Source: LH-M37 sp965602855
Lineage (GTDB): Bacteria > Pseudomonadota > Gammaproteobacteria > SZUA-229
Length of the DNA: 5,940 nucleotides
Assembly (NCBI GenBank): GCA_965602855.1
Contig: CBFCZV010000075.1
Span: 1-5,940, forward strand
Direction of reading: 5' to 3'
The first letter of the stretch is position 1. Every line of letters starts with the position of its first letter. Positions 1 to 5,940 of this stretch are shown piece by piece. The position numbers and the translations under genes are program-made. Under the pieces are notes generated by a model that made no database searches, was not told the origin of the DNA, and saw only the letters and a program-made list of their open reading frames with translations.

Positions 1-804
1 CTTTCCATTGGTATGTCTGGGCAACTCTCCTGGGAGGCGTTGATTATTGGCTTATTGCTGGTGCCATTTATCTTCATTAAGTCAGCATTGTTTTTTGCGC
101 TTATGACCCGTTTCAAGCTGCGGGCACGAACCTCGCTACTAGCAAGCCTGAACCTGACTAACTACAGTGAATTTGGCCTGATAGTCGCCGCGATAGGCGT
201 AACGAATGGTTGGCTGGATACCCAGTGGCTGGTTGTGATTGCAATCGCACTTTCATTATCTTTTGTTATTGCTGCCCCACTAAATGATATAGATGACAGG
301 ATTTATGCTCGGTTTAGAAACCTCTGGATGAAGTTTCAGCATAAACAGAGACTTGCAGATGATATGTTGCTGGATATGCATGGAGCCACCATTGCAATCT
401 TTGGTATGGGCAGGGTAGGTGGTGGTGCTTATGAAAAGATGCACGACCTTCACGGCGCGACAGTAGTCGGCATTGATTTTGATATCGAGCGAGTTCACTG
501 GCATCAGTCAGTAGGGCGCAAAATTTTGCATGGTGATCCGAGTGATGCTGACTTCTGGGATAAAATTGAGCAAGACCACAGCATCAAGCTCGTTATGCTA
601 GCGCTGCCAACTCTTCAGGCCAATCTGGACGCTTTGGAGCAATTGCGGAGAATATCTTTTTCTGGAAGCATTGCTGCAATAGCAAGATTTTCAGATGAAG
701 AGCCATTGTTACGGAACTCAGGTGCCACTGCCGTGTTCAATATCTATACAGAGGCTGGTGCTGGATTTGCAGAACATGTTCAAGGGCGACTCAAAATTGA
801 CTAA
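1..804 (+). CDS. Cation:proton antiporter, CPA2 (Kef/YbaL-like) family, 3' part
   Basis: Inner-membrane monovalent cation/proton exchanger with a C-terminal nucleotide-binding regulatory domain. Only the last 267 codons are visible. The reading frame is open to base 1, so the ATG at 13 is internal to the protein rather than its start. The visible N-terminal part has about three hydrophobic helices (roughly bases 40-105, 165-225 and 225-280) with the conserved-looking stretch ASLNLTNYSEFGLIVAAIG. A charged linker leads into a Rossmann-fold TrkA-N domain: the glycine motif GMGRVGG starts near base 403 and the acidic residue ending the second strand lies in VVGIDFD. It ends with GAGFAEHV and a short tail, so no separate TrkA-C domain follows. 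The family is secure by pattern. The transported ion (K+ or Na+) and the gene name cannot be read from this fragment. The next gene on the same strand is nhaA, 62 bases downstream. Confidence 0.87.
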   Translation, partial: LSIGMSGQLSWEALIIGLLLVPFIFIKSALFFALMTRFKLRARTSLLASLNLTNYSEFGLIVAAIGVTNGWLDTQWLVVIAIALSLSFVIAAPLNDIDDRIYARFRNLWMKFQHKQRLADDMLLDMHGATIAIFGMGRVGGGAYEKMHDLHGATVVGIDFDIERVHWHQSVGRKILHGDPSDADFWDKIEQDHSIKLVMLALPTLQANLDALEQLRRISFSGSIAAIARFSDEEPLLRNSGATAVFNIYTEAGAGFAEHVQGRLKID

Positions 805-816
805 GAGTCGTTTTTT
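787..816 (+). terminator. Possible weak intrinsic terminator overlapping a stop codon
   Basis: CGACTC (787-792) can pair with GAGTCG (805-810) around a 12-base loop containing the end of the antiporter gene and its TAA stop (802-804). Six T residues (811-816) follow at once. The layout is that of a Rho-independent terminator, but the stem is only 6 bp and the loop is large, so termination would be partial at best. If real, it would reduce read-through from the antiporter into nhaA. Confidence 0.35.
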
Positions 817-866
817 GTTATTGGGTCTGGTTAAAATAACTAATTTCAATTTAAATTTGTCGGATA

Positions 867-2222
867 ATGAAAATAAATAAAAAAGAATACATTGCCCCAT
901 GGGAAAAAGCATTTAATCTGGTTCTAAGTCCATTAGAAGAGTTTATTCATCGCCAGACTACCAGCGGTATTCTGCTTATGATCTGTGCCATTGCCGCGCT
1001 CGCTATTGCCAATAGTCCGTGGAATGAGGCCTACCATCATTTTCTGGAATTGAAGTTTACGATTGGTGTAGAAGGCTTTCAGTTATCACAATCACTCCAT
1101 CACTGGATCAATGATGGTTTGATGGCTCTGTTTTTCTTCGTGGTTGGTTTAGAGCTAAAGCGTGAGATTCTGGTAGGGGAACTTGCAAATCTCAAACTGG
1201 CAATGCTTCCAATTTTTGCGGCAATGGGTGGTATGCTGGTGCCTGTTCTTATTTACGTTAGCATCAACCCTGAAGGTCATGCACTTAATGGCTGGGGTGT
1301 GCCGATGGCCACAGATATTGCCTTTGCTCTGGGTGCTTTGGCGCTACTGGGTAATCGAGTACCAAAAAACCTGCTGACTTTTCTTGTGGCTCTGGCAATT
1401 GTTGATGATCTGGGTGCTGTTTTAGTTATTGCTCTGTTTTATACAGAAACCATAAATTTTTCTGCCTTGATGATTGCGGGCTTTTTGTTGTTACTGCTGA
1501 TCGCATTTAATCTTGGTGGTATTCGTCGTCCTTTGCCTTATATGATGGTTGGTGCGGTGCTCTGGGTTGCTATGTTACAGAGTGGTGTTCATGCGACGCT
1601 TGCCGGCATCTTTTTAGCTTTCACTATTCCAATGCGTCCAAAATATAATGCTGAAAGCTTTTTATCTCATATTAATGAGATGGTTGTGCATATTAAAAAT
1701 GCCTATCAGCATGAAAAAAATATTGTTAAGAATGTCGAGCTACGAAGTCGGGTTCAGGCATTGGAGGAAGGGGTGCATCTGGTGCAAGCGCCTGCCCAGA
1801 TTCTGGAACATAAAATGCACCTACCCACTGCATATATTGTTATTCCAATTTTTTCACTGGCCAATGCAGGTATTCCTATAGACATGTCTTCTCTAGGTAC
1901 GATTATCACTCACCCCGTTTCAATGGGTATTGCTGCTGGACTGGTTTTAGGGAAGTTGATCGGTATTGCTGGTTTTTCCTGGCTCGCGGTAAAAATTGGT
2001 TTGACAGTACTTCCAAAGGGTGTGAATTTTAAGCACATTGTGGGTGCCGCGTTAATGGGGGGTATTGGTTTTACTATGTCGATATTTATTGCAGAATTAG
2101 GTTTTGCTCATCATGCCCATGACCTGTTGATGGCCAAAACGGGTGTTCTTTTTGCCTCAGTTTTTGCAGGTGTTTCAGGTTTTCTCTGGCTGTATCTGAC
2201 GGCTGAGAAAAATGAGGAATAA
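867..2222 (+). CDS. nhaA: Na+/H+ antiporter NhaA
   Basis: Electrogenic inner-membrane antiporter that expels Na+ (or Li+) in exchange for H+ and supports salt and alkaline tolerance. The 451-residue protein carries the family hallmarks: HHWINDGLMALFFFVVGLELKRE (about 78-100), ATDIAFALG with Asp150 (equivalent to E. coli Asp133), VALAIVDDLGAVLVIALFYT with the ion-binding pair Asp180/Asp181 (E. coli Asp163/164), SGVHATLAGIFLAF (239-252), IPIFSLANAG (326-335), and Lys363 in LVLGKLIGI (E. coli Lys300). It is about 60 residues longer than E. coli NhaA. Most of the excess is a hydrophilic helical loop (about 257-323) between the helix ending in FTIPM and the helix starting at IVIPIF. The ATG at 867 gives a normal N-terminus, but no clear Shine-Dalgarno sequence precedes it; the upstream bases are AT-rich. 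All key residues are intact, so it should be functional. Confidence 0.97.
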   Translation: MKINKKEYIAPWEKAFNLVLSPLEEFIHRQTTSGILLMICAIAALAIANSPWNEAYHHFLELKFTIGVEGFQLSQSLHHWINDGLMALFFFVVGLELKREILVGELANLKLAMLPIFAAMGGMLVPVLIYVSINPEGHALNGWGVPMATDIAFALGALALLGNRVPKNLLTFLVALAIVDDLGAVLVIALFYTETINFSALMIAGFLLLLLIAFNLGGIRRPLPYMMVGAVLWVAMLQSGVHATLAGIFLAFTIPMRPKYNAESFLSHINEMVVHIKNAYQHEKNIVKNVELRSRVQALEEGVHLVQAPAQILEHKMHLPTAYIVIPIFSLANAGIPIDMSSLGTIITHPVSMGIAAGLVLGKLIGIAGFSWLAVKIGLTVLPKGVNFKHIVGAALMGGIGFTMSIFIAELGFAHHAHDLLMAKTGVLFASVFAGVSGFLWLYLTAEKNEE

Positions 2223-2371
2223 TTAGTATGTTGTTAATTATGATTTGAGTGAGAAAATTTTATTAATGTCTGTTTAATAAATATCTGTTGTTATAAAAAA
2301 CGAAGCCCGGATAAACCGGGCTTCGTAGTTCTTCTTAAGTATCTTTATGATACCTGTCTCTCACGCTGTAA
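2223..2371. other. Convergent intergenic region between nhaA and napC
   Basis: This 149-base gap is AT-rich on the nhaA side and contains the bidirectional terminator described separately. A small 5-bp hairpin, GTATC-TTTAT-GATAC (2339-2353), lies between the terminator and napC and has no evident role. I see no gene or RNA here. Confidence 0.7.
2295..2336. terminator. Bidirectional Rho-independent terminator between nhaA and napC
   Basis: A perfect 10-bp inverted repeat, CGAAGCCCGG (2301-2310) and CCGGGCTTCG (2316-2325), surrounds the loop ATAAA. Read on the minus strand, the stem is followed by TTTTTTATAA (2300-2291), a good U tract for ending the nap transcript about 70 bases past the napC stop. 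On the plus strand it is followed by the weaker TAGTTCTTCTT, which could end the nhaA transcript. Its position between convergent genes fits a shared terminator. Confidence 0.9.
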
Positions 2372-2980
2372 CTAATCCGTTACATCAGCACCTTCCTCGG
2401 CTGGGTCAACATCTTCAGCTGGATCATAACCTTCTGGCAGACTGTGTGCGATACCTTTGTGGCAGTTGATACAGGTCTTGGTTGGTTTTTTACCATCCTC
2501 TATTTCCCAGATGTGTGGATCATGTCGTTCTGCACTACGATCTTCCTGTTTTTCCAGGTCCATCGAAGTAAAGTCGTGACAGTTGCGGCACTCACGGGAG
2601 TTTGTACTCTCCATTGCTTTCCAGACATTTTTTGCCAGTTCTAAGCGTTTGGCTTCAAATTTTTCTGGTGTATCAATGGCTCCGGTGATGAAGTGATGAT
2701 ATAACTCATTACTTGCTTTGATCTTACGGATCACCTTGTGAATCCACTCTTTGGGAACATGGCAATCCGGGCAGGTTGCACGTACACCGGTACGGTTGCT
2801 GTAGTGAATGGTTTCCTTGTATTCCTGATAAACATTTTCTTCCATTTCATGACATGAAATGCAGAACGTTTCAGTGTTCGTCATTTCCATCGTCCAGTTA
2901 AAACCACCCCAGAACATAACACCGAGAACCATACCCGCTAACAGGATTGTTAATGTCCCGCGTTGTAATCCAGCTATCAT
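2372..2980 (-). CDS. napC: Tetraheme c-type cytochrome NapC, quinol dehydrogenase of periplasmic nitrate reductase
   Basis: Membrane-anchored periplasmic cytochrome of the NapC/NirT family that oxidises membrane quinol and passes electrons to NapB and on to NapA. The 202 residues match the usual NapC length (about 200). An uncleaved N-terminal membrane anchor spans about residues 9-27. Four CXXCH heme sites begin at Cys40 (CISCHEM), Cys70 (CPDCH), Cys131 (CRNCH) and Cys170 (CINCH). The first has the CXXCHXM form in which, in the related NrfH, the methionine is an axial heme ligand. The C-terminus after residue 187 is strongly acidic. The ATG is preceded by AAAGG at 8 bases, which supports this start. 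It is the last gene of the visible operon, 31 bases after napB, and a strong terminator follows. NirT or another NapC-family protein is possible in isolation, but the napAGHB neighbours settle it. Confidence 0.95.
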   Translation of the reverse strand: MIAGLQRGTLTILLAGMVLGVMFWGGFNWTMEMTNTETFCISCHEMEENVYQEYKETIHYSNRTGVRATCPDCHVPKEWIHKVIRKIKASNELYHHFITGAIDTPEKFEAKRLELAKNVWKAMESTNSRECRNCHDFTSMDLEKQEDRSAERHDPHIWEIEDGKKPTKTCINCHKGIAHSLPEGYDPAEDVDPAEEGADVTD

Positions 2981-2988
2981 AAGACTTA

Positions 2989-2993
2989 CCTTT
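2989..2993 (-). promoter_or_regulatory. Ribosome binding site of napC
   Basis: AAAGG on the minus strand lies 8 bases upstream of the napC ATG, in the 31-base gap after napB. It supports independent initiation at the ATG ending at 2980. Confidence 0.7.
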
Positions 2994-3011
2994 AGTTAAA
3001 GTTGAAAAATA

Positions 3012-3461
3012 TTATTTGGTGCGAACGTACTTGGTGCCAACAAAGTTGTTCTCTACCAGAGGATCAGCTTTAACTTGAGGGGCATGACACTGGTTACAGT
3101 TGTAACGAAGACCGGATACTTTTTTCAGCTCCTTACCATCGCGATTTATAAAGTGACTTTTGCCAACCATGGGTGCTTTTTCTTTTTTGTATGTCGCCTT
3201 GCTATGGCACTTCATGCAGGTGTTTATTTTCAGAGTGATCTTGTCTTTGTCAATTTTGTGAGGAATCATGGGTGGCTGCTGTTTGTAAGAACGTCCAAAG
3301 CCGTCCTTTTGTGTAGCCTGTTTAGACTTGATGGCCTTATTTGCAGAAGCATTCAAGTCGCGATCCCCTCGCAGGGAACTGATATCTTCTGCACTAATAG
3401 CTGGGCTTGCGGTCAACATCATACCGAAAGTGGTTATTGCAATTATGAGAATTTTCTTCAT
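3012..3461 (-). CDS. napB: Periplasmic nitrate reductase diheme cytochrome c subunit NapB
   Basis: Small electron-transfer subunit of the NapAB complex in the periplasm; it accepts electrons from NapC (or NapGH) and reduces the Fe-S cluster of NapA. The 149-residue precursor begins with a Sec signal peptide: KK, a hydrophobic core, and a probable cut after AISA at residue 24. Two CXXCH heme sites start at Cys82 (CMKCH) and Cys122 (CNQCH). His68 in PPMIPH and His103 in GKSHF are placed like the distal heme ligands of known NapB proteins; this is inferred from family pattern. Length is normal for the family. The ATG has a good GGAG site 6 bases upstream. It sits between napH (30-base gap) and napC (31-base gap) on the same strand and is clearly part of one operon. 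Confidence 0.95.
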   Translation of the reverse strand: MKKILIIAITTFGMMLTASPAISAEDISSLRGDRDLNASANKAIKSKQATQKDGFGRSYKQQPPMIPHKIDKDKITLKINTCMKCHSKATYKKEKAPMVGKSHFINRDGKELKKVSGLRYNCNQCHAPQVKADPLVENNFVGTKYVRTK

Positions 3462-3467
3462 GTTTAT

Positions 3468-3471
3468 CTCC
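3468..3471 (-). promoter_or_regulatory. Ribosome binding site of napB
   Basis: GGAG on the minus strand, 6 bases from the napB ATG, is the clearest Shine-Dalgarno sequence of the nap genes in the window. It lies in the 30-base gap after the napH stop and suggests efficient separate initiation of this abundant small periplasmic subunit. Confidence 0.75.
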
Positions 3472-3491
3472 GTTTCTTTTTTACTGGATGA

Positions 3492-4409
3492 TTAATGAAC
3501 CCGGGCATGTGAATTGCTGTTTTGCTCAACATCATTTCCGGAATTTTTTGTTGTATTATTAAATCGATTGCCGTAACTGAAAACATCAGGTGCGCATACA
3601 TCGATGCAACGCCCGCAATTGGTACACTGGTTTGACAGGATGACTGGTCCGATACCTTTATCGCTACCTTTGAGTGCTGGTTTGATAACCTGAGGCTCGG
3701 GACAAACTGCAAAACAATCCATGCAGTCATCACAGGCATCACGGTTAACCGCAGTCACCCTCAGTGGTGTCCGATAACTTAACAAGCTATAGAAAGCACC
3801 CACAGGGCATAAATGACCGCACCAGCCGTTTCTTGATACCAGCAGGTCAAACAGGAATATGCCCAGGATTAAAATCCAGGCCATACCCAGACCGTAGACG
3901 ATGCCGCGAAACATCATGGATACTGGATTAAACAGCTCCCATACAATACTTCCGGTTATCACAGGTAAAATCACGGTTAATGCCAGAACCCAGTAACGGG
4001 TGGAACGTGACATATGTGAACCACCCCGGATTTCCAGTTTGCGGCGCAACCACGAAGCGGCGTCGGTTACCATGTTTACCGGGCAGACCCAGGAGCAATA
4101 CACCCGACCACCGACCAGCAAGTAAAATGCCAGCACAATGGCCACACCAATAATTGCCTGATTTTCAGGCATAACACCTGAAATTAAAGCCTGTAGCAGT
4201 ATGTGCGGATCAGTTAATGGCAGTGTGTCCAGAGTGAGGCTAAAGGCAAGATTGCCTTTGGCGATCCAGAGTCTGAACAAAGGTCCAGTCAGGAATACAG
4301 TTAGTATCGTTAGCTGACTCAGGCGACGCAGAATTAACCACTGATGGGCTTTGAACCAGCCCTTGGTGGTAATGGCTTGAGCTCCGATAATGTCTGATCT
4401 TGCCATCAT
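3492..4409 (-). CDS. napH: Quinol dehydrogenase membrane component NapH (ferredoxin-type)
   Basis: Integral membrane Fe-S protein which, with NapG, forms a second route for quinol electrons to periplasmic nitrate reductase. Counting 305 residues from the ATG ending at 4409: hydrophobic helices lie near 30-50, 84-102, 138-158 and 172-192, the four expected for NapH. Two CX3CP motifs, typical of the NapH/NosR/CcoG group, are CSWVCP (Cys105/109) and CGHLCP (Cys197/201). Two 4Fe-4S motifs follow: CDDCMDCFAVCP (Cys226, 229, 232, 236) and CTNCGRCIDVCAP (Cys262, 265, 268, 272). The last 25 or so residues form an Asn/Ser-rich polar tail and make it slightly longer than E. coli NapH. The start overlaps the napG stop as TGATG, implying translational coupling. 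A TTG one codon upstream (4412) or the next ATG (4406) are alternatives. Confidence 0.95.
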   Translation of the reverse strand: MMARSDIIGAQAITTKGWFKAHQWLILRRLSQLTILTVFLTGPLFRLWIAKGNLAFSLTLDTLPLTDPHILLQALISGVMPENQAIIGVAIVLAFYLLVGGRVYCSWVCPVNMVTDAASWLRRKLEIRGGSHMSRSTRYWVLALTVILPVITGSIVWELFNPVSMMFRGIVYGLGMAWILILGIFLFDLLVSRNGWCGHLCPVGAFYSLLSYRTPLRVTAVNRDACDDCMDCFAVCPEPQVIKPALKGSDKGIGPVILSNQCTNCGRCIDVCAPDVFSYGNRFNNTTKNSGNDVEQNSNSHARVH

Positions 4410-4426
4410 CAATTCTCTGACCTTTT
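4406..4426 (-). promoter_or_regulatory. napG/napH overlap and translation start region
   Basis: On the minus strand AAAAGG (4426-4421) precedes a run TTG-ATG-ATG (4412-4407 and 4406-4404) that begins napH, and the napG stop TGA (4411-4409) overlaps it. The spacers are 8 bases to the TTG, 11 to the first ATG and 14 to the second; a weaker AGAG (4418-4415) lies 5 bases from the first ATG. The TGATG arrangement points to coupled translation of the two partner proteins. Confidence 0.6.
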
Positions 4427-5263
4427 ATTCAGCGTATCCAGCGGGTTTGAAGAAAATGGTGTTTTCTTCTGTTGCTGTTGCTCGATAATCAGGCCTTCGC
4501 CCTGCAGATCATAACGCACACCTTCGGGAAGGTTGTACTGATGTTCTACATCGGGTGTCACCAGTGCTTTTCCTGCTTTTGCTTTCTCCTGCCATCCCAA
4601 ACGATAGTGTCTGCCCAGTTCTCCTTTTGCCAGATGCATGGGGAAAACTTTTATCGCAGCTTCTTCCATCACGCAGGCCTTTTCACACAGGCCACAGCCG
4701 GTACAACCATCAGAATGCACCACTGGAATAAACAGTGCGTGCTTGCCTGAGCGTTTGTTGTGCTGCATATTTAGCGTGATTGCTTCACCGCGCACGGGGC
4801 ATACGTTATAGCAGACCTCGCAACGTAAACCGTGGAAGGCAATACAGGTTTCCTGATCGACCAACACGGCTAGACCCATTTTTGATTTTTCGATATCAGT
4901 CAGACTGTGATCAAGTGCATTGGTTGGGCAGTTAGTAATACAGGGGATGTCCTCACACATCTCGCAAGGGCCGGTGCGGGCGATAAAATACGGCGTGCCG
5001 GTTGGCGCGTCTTCACCCAGTTGAGCCAGAAAGAGAATGTCATAAGGACAGTCACGCACACACATTCCACAACGAATGCAGGCACCGAGAAAGTCTTCCT
5101 CGGGGATTGCGCCCGGTGGACGAATCGCGGTAGCCGGCAGGGAATCGGCACGGCGGGCATAAAAGCCCAGTCCTGTTCCCATCAGGCTGACACTACAGGC
5201 GGTTGCTAGCGTTGTGCTAAGAAACTGCCTGCGGTTGACCGTAGCTGTGTTTGATTGTGACAT
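4409..5263 (-). CDS. napG: Ferredoxin-type protein NapG, Tat-exported
   Basis: Periplasmic Fe-S protein of the MauM/NapG family that works with NapH to take electrons from quinol toward NapA. The 284-residue protein starts with a twin-arginine signal, NRRQFLST (Arg11-Arg12), a hydrophobic stretch to about residue 35 and then ARRADSLPA. Sixteen cysteines form four 4Fe-4S motifs: Cys62/65/68/72, Cys100/103/108/112, Cys140/148/151/155 and Cys187/190/193/197. Strings such as GPCEMCEDIPC, MGLAVLVDQETC and HSDGCTGCG are highly typical of NapG. It exceeds E. coli NapG (about 231 residues) mainly by a C-terminal tail after GRHYRLGW, ending in a Gln/Lys-rich stretch. The only ribosome site candidate, AGG, is just 2 bases from the ATG, so initiation may be weak; an in-frame TGA at 5278-5276 limits the start. 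It follows napA by 53 bases and overlaps napH. Confidence 0.95.
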   Translation of the reverse strand: MSQSNTATVNRRQFLSTTLATACSVSLMGTGLGFYARRADSLPATAIRPPGAIPEEDFLGACIRCGMCVRDCPYDILFLAQLGEDAPTGTPYFIARTGPCEMCEDIPCITNCPTNALDHSLTDIEKSKMGLAVLVDQETCIAFHGLRCEVCYNVCPVRGEAITLNMQHNKRSGKHALFIPVVHSDGCTGCGLCEKACVMEEAAIKVFPMHLAKGELGRHYRLGWQEKAKAGKALVTPDVEHQYNLPEGVRYDLQGEGLIIEQQQQKKTPFSSNPLDTLNKRSEN

Positions 5264-5287
5264 AACCTGTTGTTTTCAGTGTTTTGT

Positions 5288-5309
5288 GTGCCGCCCCGAA
5301 GGGCGGCAC
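5288..5309 (-). promoter_or_regulatory. napA-napG intergenic hairpin with UUCG tetraloop
   Basis: On the minus strand GTGCCGCCC pairs perfectly with GGGCGGCAC (9 bp) around TTCG, giving a C(UUCG)G tetraloop, an exceptionally stable RNA cap. It starts 7 bases after the napA stop codon and ends 24 bases before the napG ATG. The bases after it (ACAAAACACTG) contain no U tract, so it does not look like an intrinsic terminator. It may instead protect the napA 3' end or mark a processing or attenuation point inside the operon. Confidence 0.65.
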
Positions 5310-5316
5310 TTCAGGT

Positions 5317-5940
5317 TTATGCTTTGACGACTTTCACTGCACACTTCTTGTAATCCGTCTCTTTGGAGAGTGGATCAGTTGCGTCCAGTGTCACCTTGTT
5401 GATCAGGCGACCGGCATCAAACCAGGGCACGAAAATCAGGCCTTTGGGTGGCTTGTTACGGCCACGGGTCTCTACGCGTGCAGTGACCTCGCCACGACGG
5501 GATATCACTTTACACATAGCGCCATTACGCAAACGTCGTTTCTTGGCATCATCTTTATGCATGAATACCACTGCATCAGGTACCGCACGATAAAGCTCGG
5601 GTACACGACGGGTCATTGAACCTGAGTGCCAGTGCTCGAGTACACGACCGGTAGATAGCCACATATCGTATTCTTTATCGGGGCTCTCTGCGGCTGGCTC
5701 AAATGGGCCAAAGATAATGTTTGCTTTGCCGTCTGGTCTGCCGTAGAACTTCACGTCACCTTTGGCAACACCCTTCACGTGTGGATCGTAACCTTCGCGG
5801 AAGCGCCACAGGGTTTCCTTGCCATTGATAACCGGCCAGCGTAAACCGCGTGCTTTATGGTATGCATCGAATGGTGCCATTTCGTGGCCTTTCTTGGGAA
5901 CATCTGCGGCAGAGTTGAACATGCGGTATTCTTCGAACAG
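5317..5940 (-). CDS. napA: Periplasmic nitrate reductase catalytic subunit NapA, C-terminal part
   Basis: Molybdopterin enzyme that reduces nitrate to nitrite in the periplasm. Only the last 207 codons are present, about a quarter of the roughly 830-residue family length; the frame is open through base 5940, so the gene continues past the right edge and the ATG at 5922 is internal. The visible part is the C-terminal molybdopterin-dinucleotide binding domain. Diagnostic stretches are FEEYRMF, APFDAYHKARGLRWPVINGKE, the cofactor-contacting region YDMWLSTGRVLEHWHSGSMT followed by RRVPEL, SRRGEV and ETRGRNKPP, and the ending TLDATDPLSKETDYKKCAV, all very close to E. coli NapA from memory. The N-terminal Tat signal and 4Fe-4S motif are outside the window. 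It is the first visible gene of the napA-G-H-B-C operon, followed by a stable hairpin before napG. Confidence 0.97.
   Translation of the reverse strand: MFEEYRMFNSAADVPKKGHEMAPFDAYHKARGLRWPVINGKETLWRFREGYDPHVKGVAKGDVKFYGRPDGKANIIFGPFEPAAESPDKEYDMWLSTGRVLEHWHSGSMTRRVPELYRAVPDAVVFMHKDDAKKRRLRNGAMCKVISRRGEVTARVETRGRNKPPKGLIFVPWFDAGRLINKVTLDATDPLSKETDYKKCAVKVVKA

Noticed and set aside
811..860. Promoter for nhaA
   Set aside because: TAAAAT at 832-837 resembles a -10 element, but no matching -35 element sits at a suitable distance. In such AT-rich sequence this is easily chance.
2339..2353. Small hairpin GTATC-TTTAT-GATAC downstream of napC
   Set aside because: Five AT-rich base pairs with no T run; expected by chance and not needed beside the strong terminator.
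2372..2980. Reading the tetraheme cytochrome as NirT, NrfH or a general electron hub (CymA-like)
   Set aside because: Family members are alike, but length, four heme sites and direct placement after napB in a nap operon make NapC the simplest call.
3075..3491. 138-codon open frame on the plus strand
   Set aside because: It is antisense to napB, which has a signal peptide, two heme motifs and a ribosome site. The antisense translation has no recognisable domain and looks like a shadow.
3464..3742. 92-codon minus-strand frame inside the 3' part of napH
   Set aside because: It is an out-of-frame reading of napH; the napH frame carries the conserved ferredoxin cysteines throughout this stretch.
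4907..5209. Plus-strand frame of 100 codons, and a minus-strand frame of 86 codons at 4900-5160
   Set aside because: Both overlap the napG region encoding the Tat signal and the first two Fe-S motifs and show no domain of their own.
5284..5619. 111-codon plus-strand frame
   Set aside because: It is antisense to the highly conserved C-terminal part of napA and has no recognisable motif.
1..5940. A previously undescribed system
   Set aside because: Every gene belongs to a well-known family with intact motifs in a known order. No repeats, mobile elements or orphan genes suggest anything hidden.

Overview
The window is a piece of proteobacterial, most likely gammaproteobacterial, chromosome with moderate GC. 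It holds two gene blocks that converge. The assignment rests on close similarity, recalled from memory, of the encoded Nap proteins to those of Escherichia, Shewanella and similar genera, and on the nap gene order. I cannot name a genus. Two adjacent cation/proton antiporters would suit a saline or alkaline habitat, but that is inference.

Left block, plus strand (1-2222): the 3' end of a CPA2-type (Kef/YbaL-like) cation:proton antiporter with a C-terminal NAD-binding TrkA-N domain, cut by the left window edge, followed by a complete nhaA for a Na+/H+ antiporter. Both act in the inner membrane on ion and pH balance. A small hairpin followed by six T residues overlaps the stop codon of the first gene, so the two may not be fully co-transcribed.

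Centre (2223-2371): an AT-rich convergent intergenic region with a perfect 10-bp hairpin that can terminate transcription from both sides.

Right block, minus strand (5940 down to 2372): the distal part of a periplasmic nitrate reductase operon, in transcription order napA (3' end only), napG, napH, napB, napC. NapA is the molybdenum catalytic subunit and NapB its diheme electron donor. NapC (tetraheme, membrane-anchored) and NapGH (Fe-S proteins) are two routes for passing quinol electrons to the periplasm. Every expected cofactor motif is intact: 4 CXXCH in NapC, 2 CXXCH in NapB, two 4Fe-4S motifs plus two CX3CP motifs in NapH, and four Cys clusters plus a Tat signal in NapG. The operon promoter and any napF/napD genes lie beyond the right edge.

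Coding density is high and no stretch over 300 bases lacks a gene. I see no tRNA, rRNA, CRISPR array, insertion sequence or phage element. The content is ordinary respiratory and ion-transport genes, not a new system. The most noticeable details are a UUCG-capped hairpin between napA and napG, the overlapping napG/napH junction with several possible starts, an enlarged cytoplasmic loop in NhaA and a long tail on NapG.
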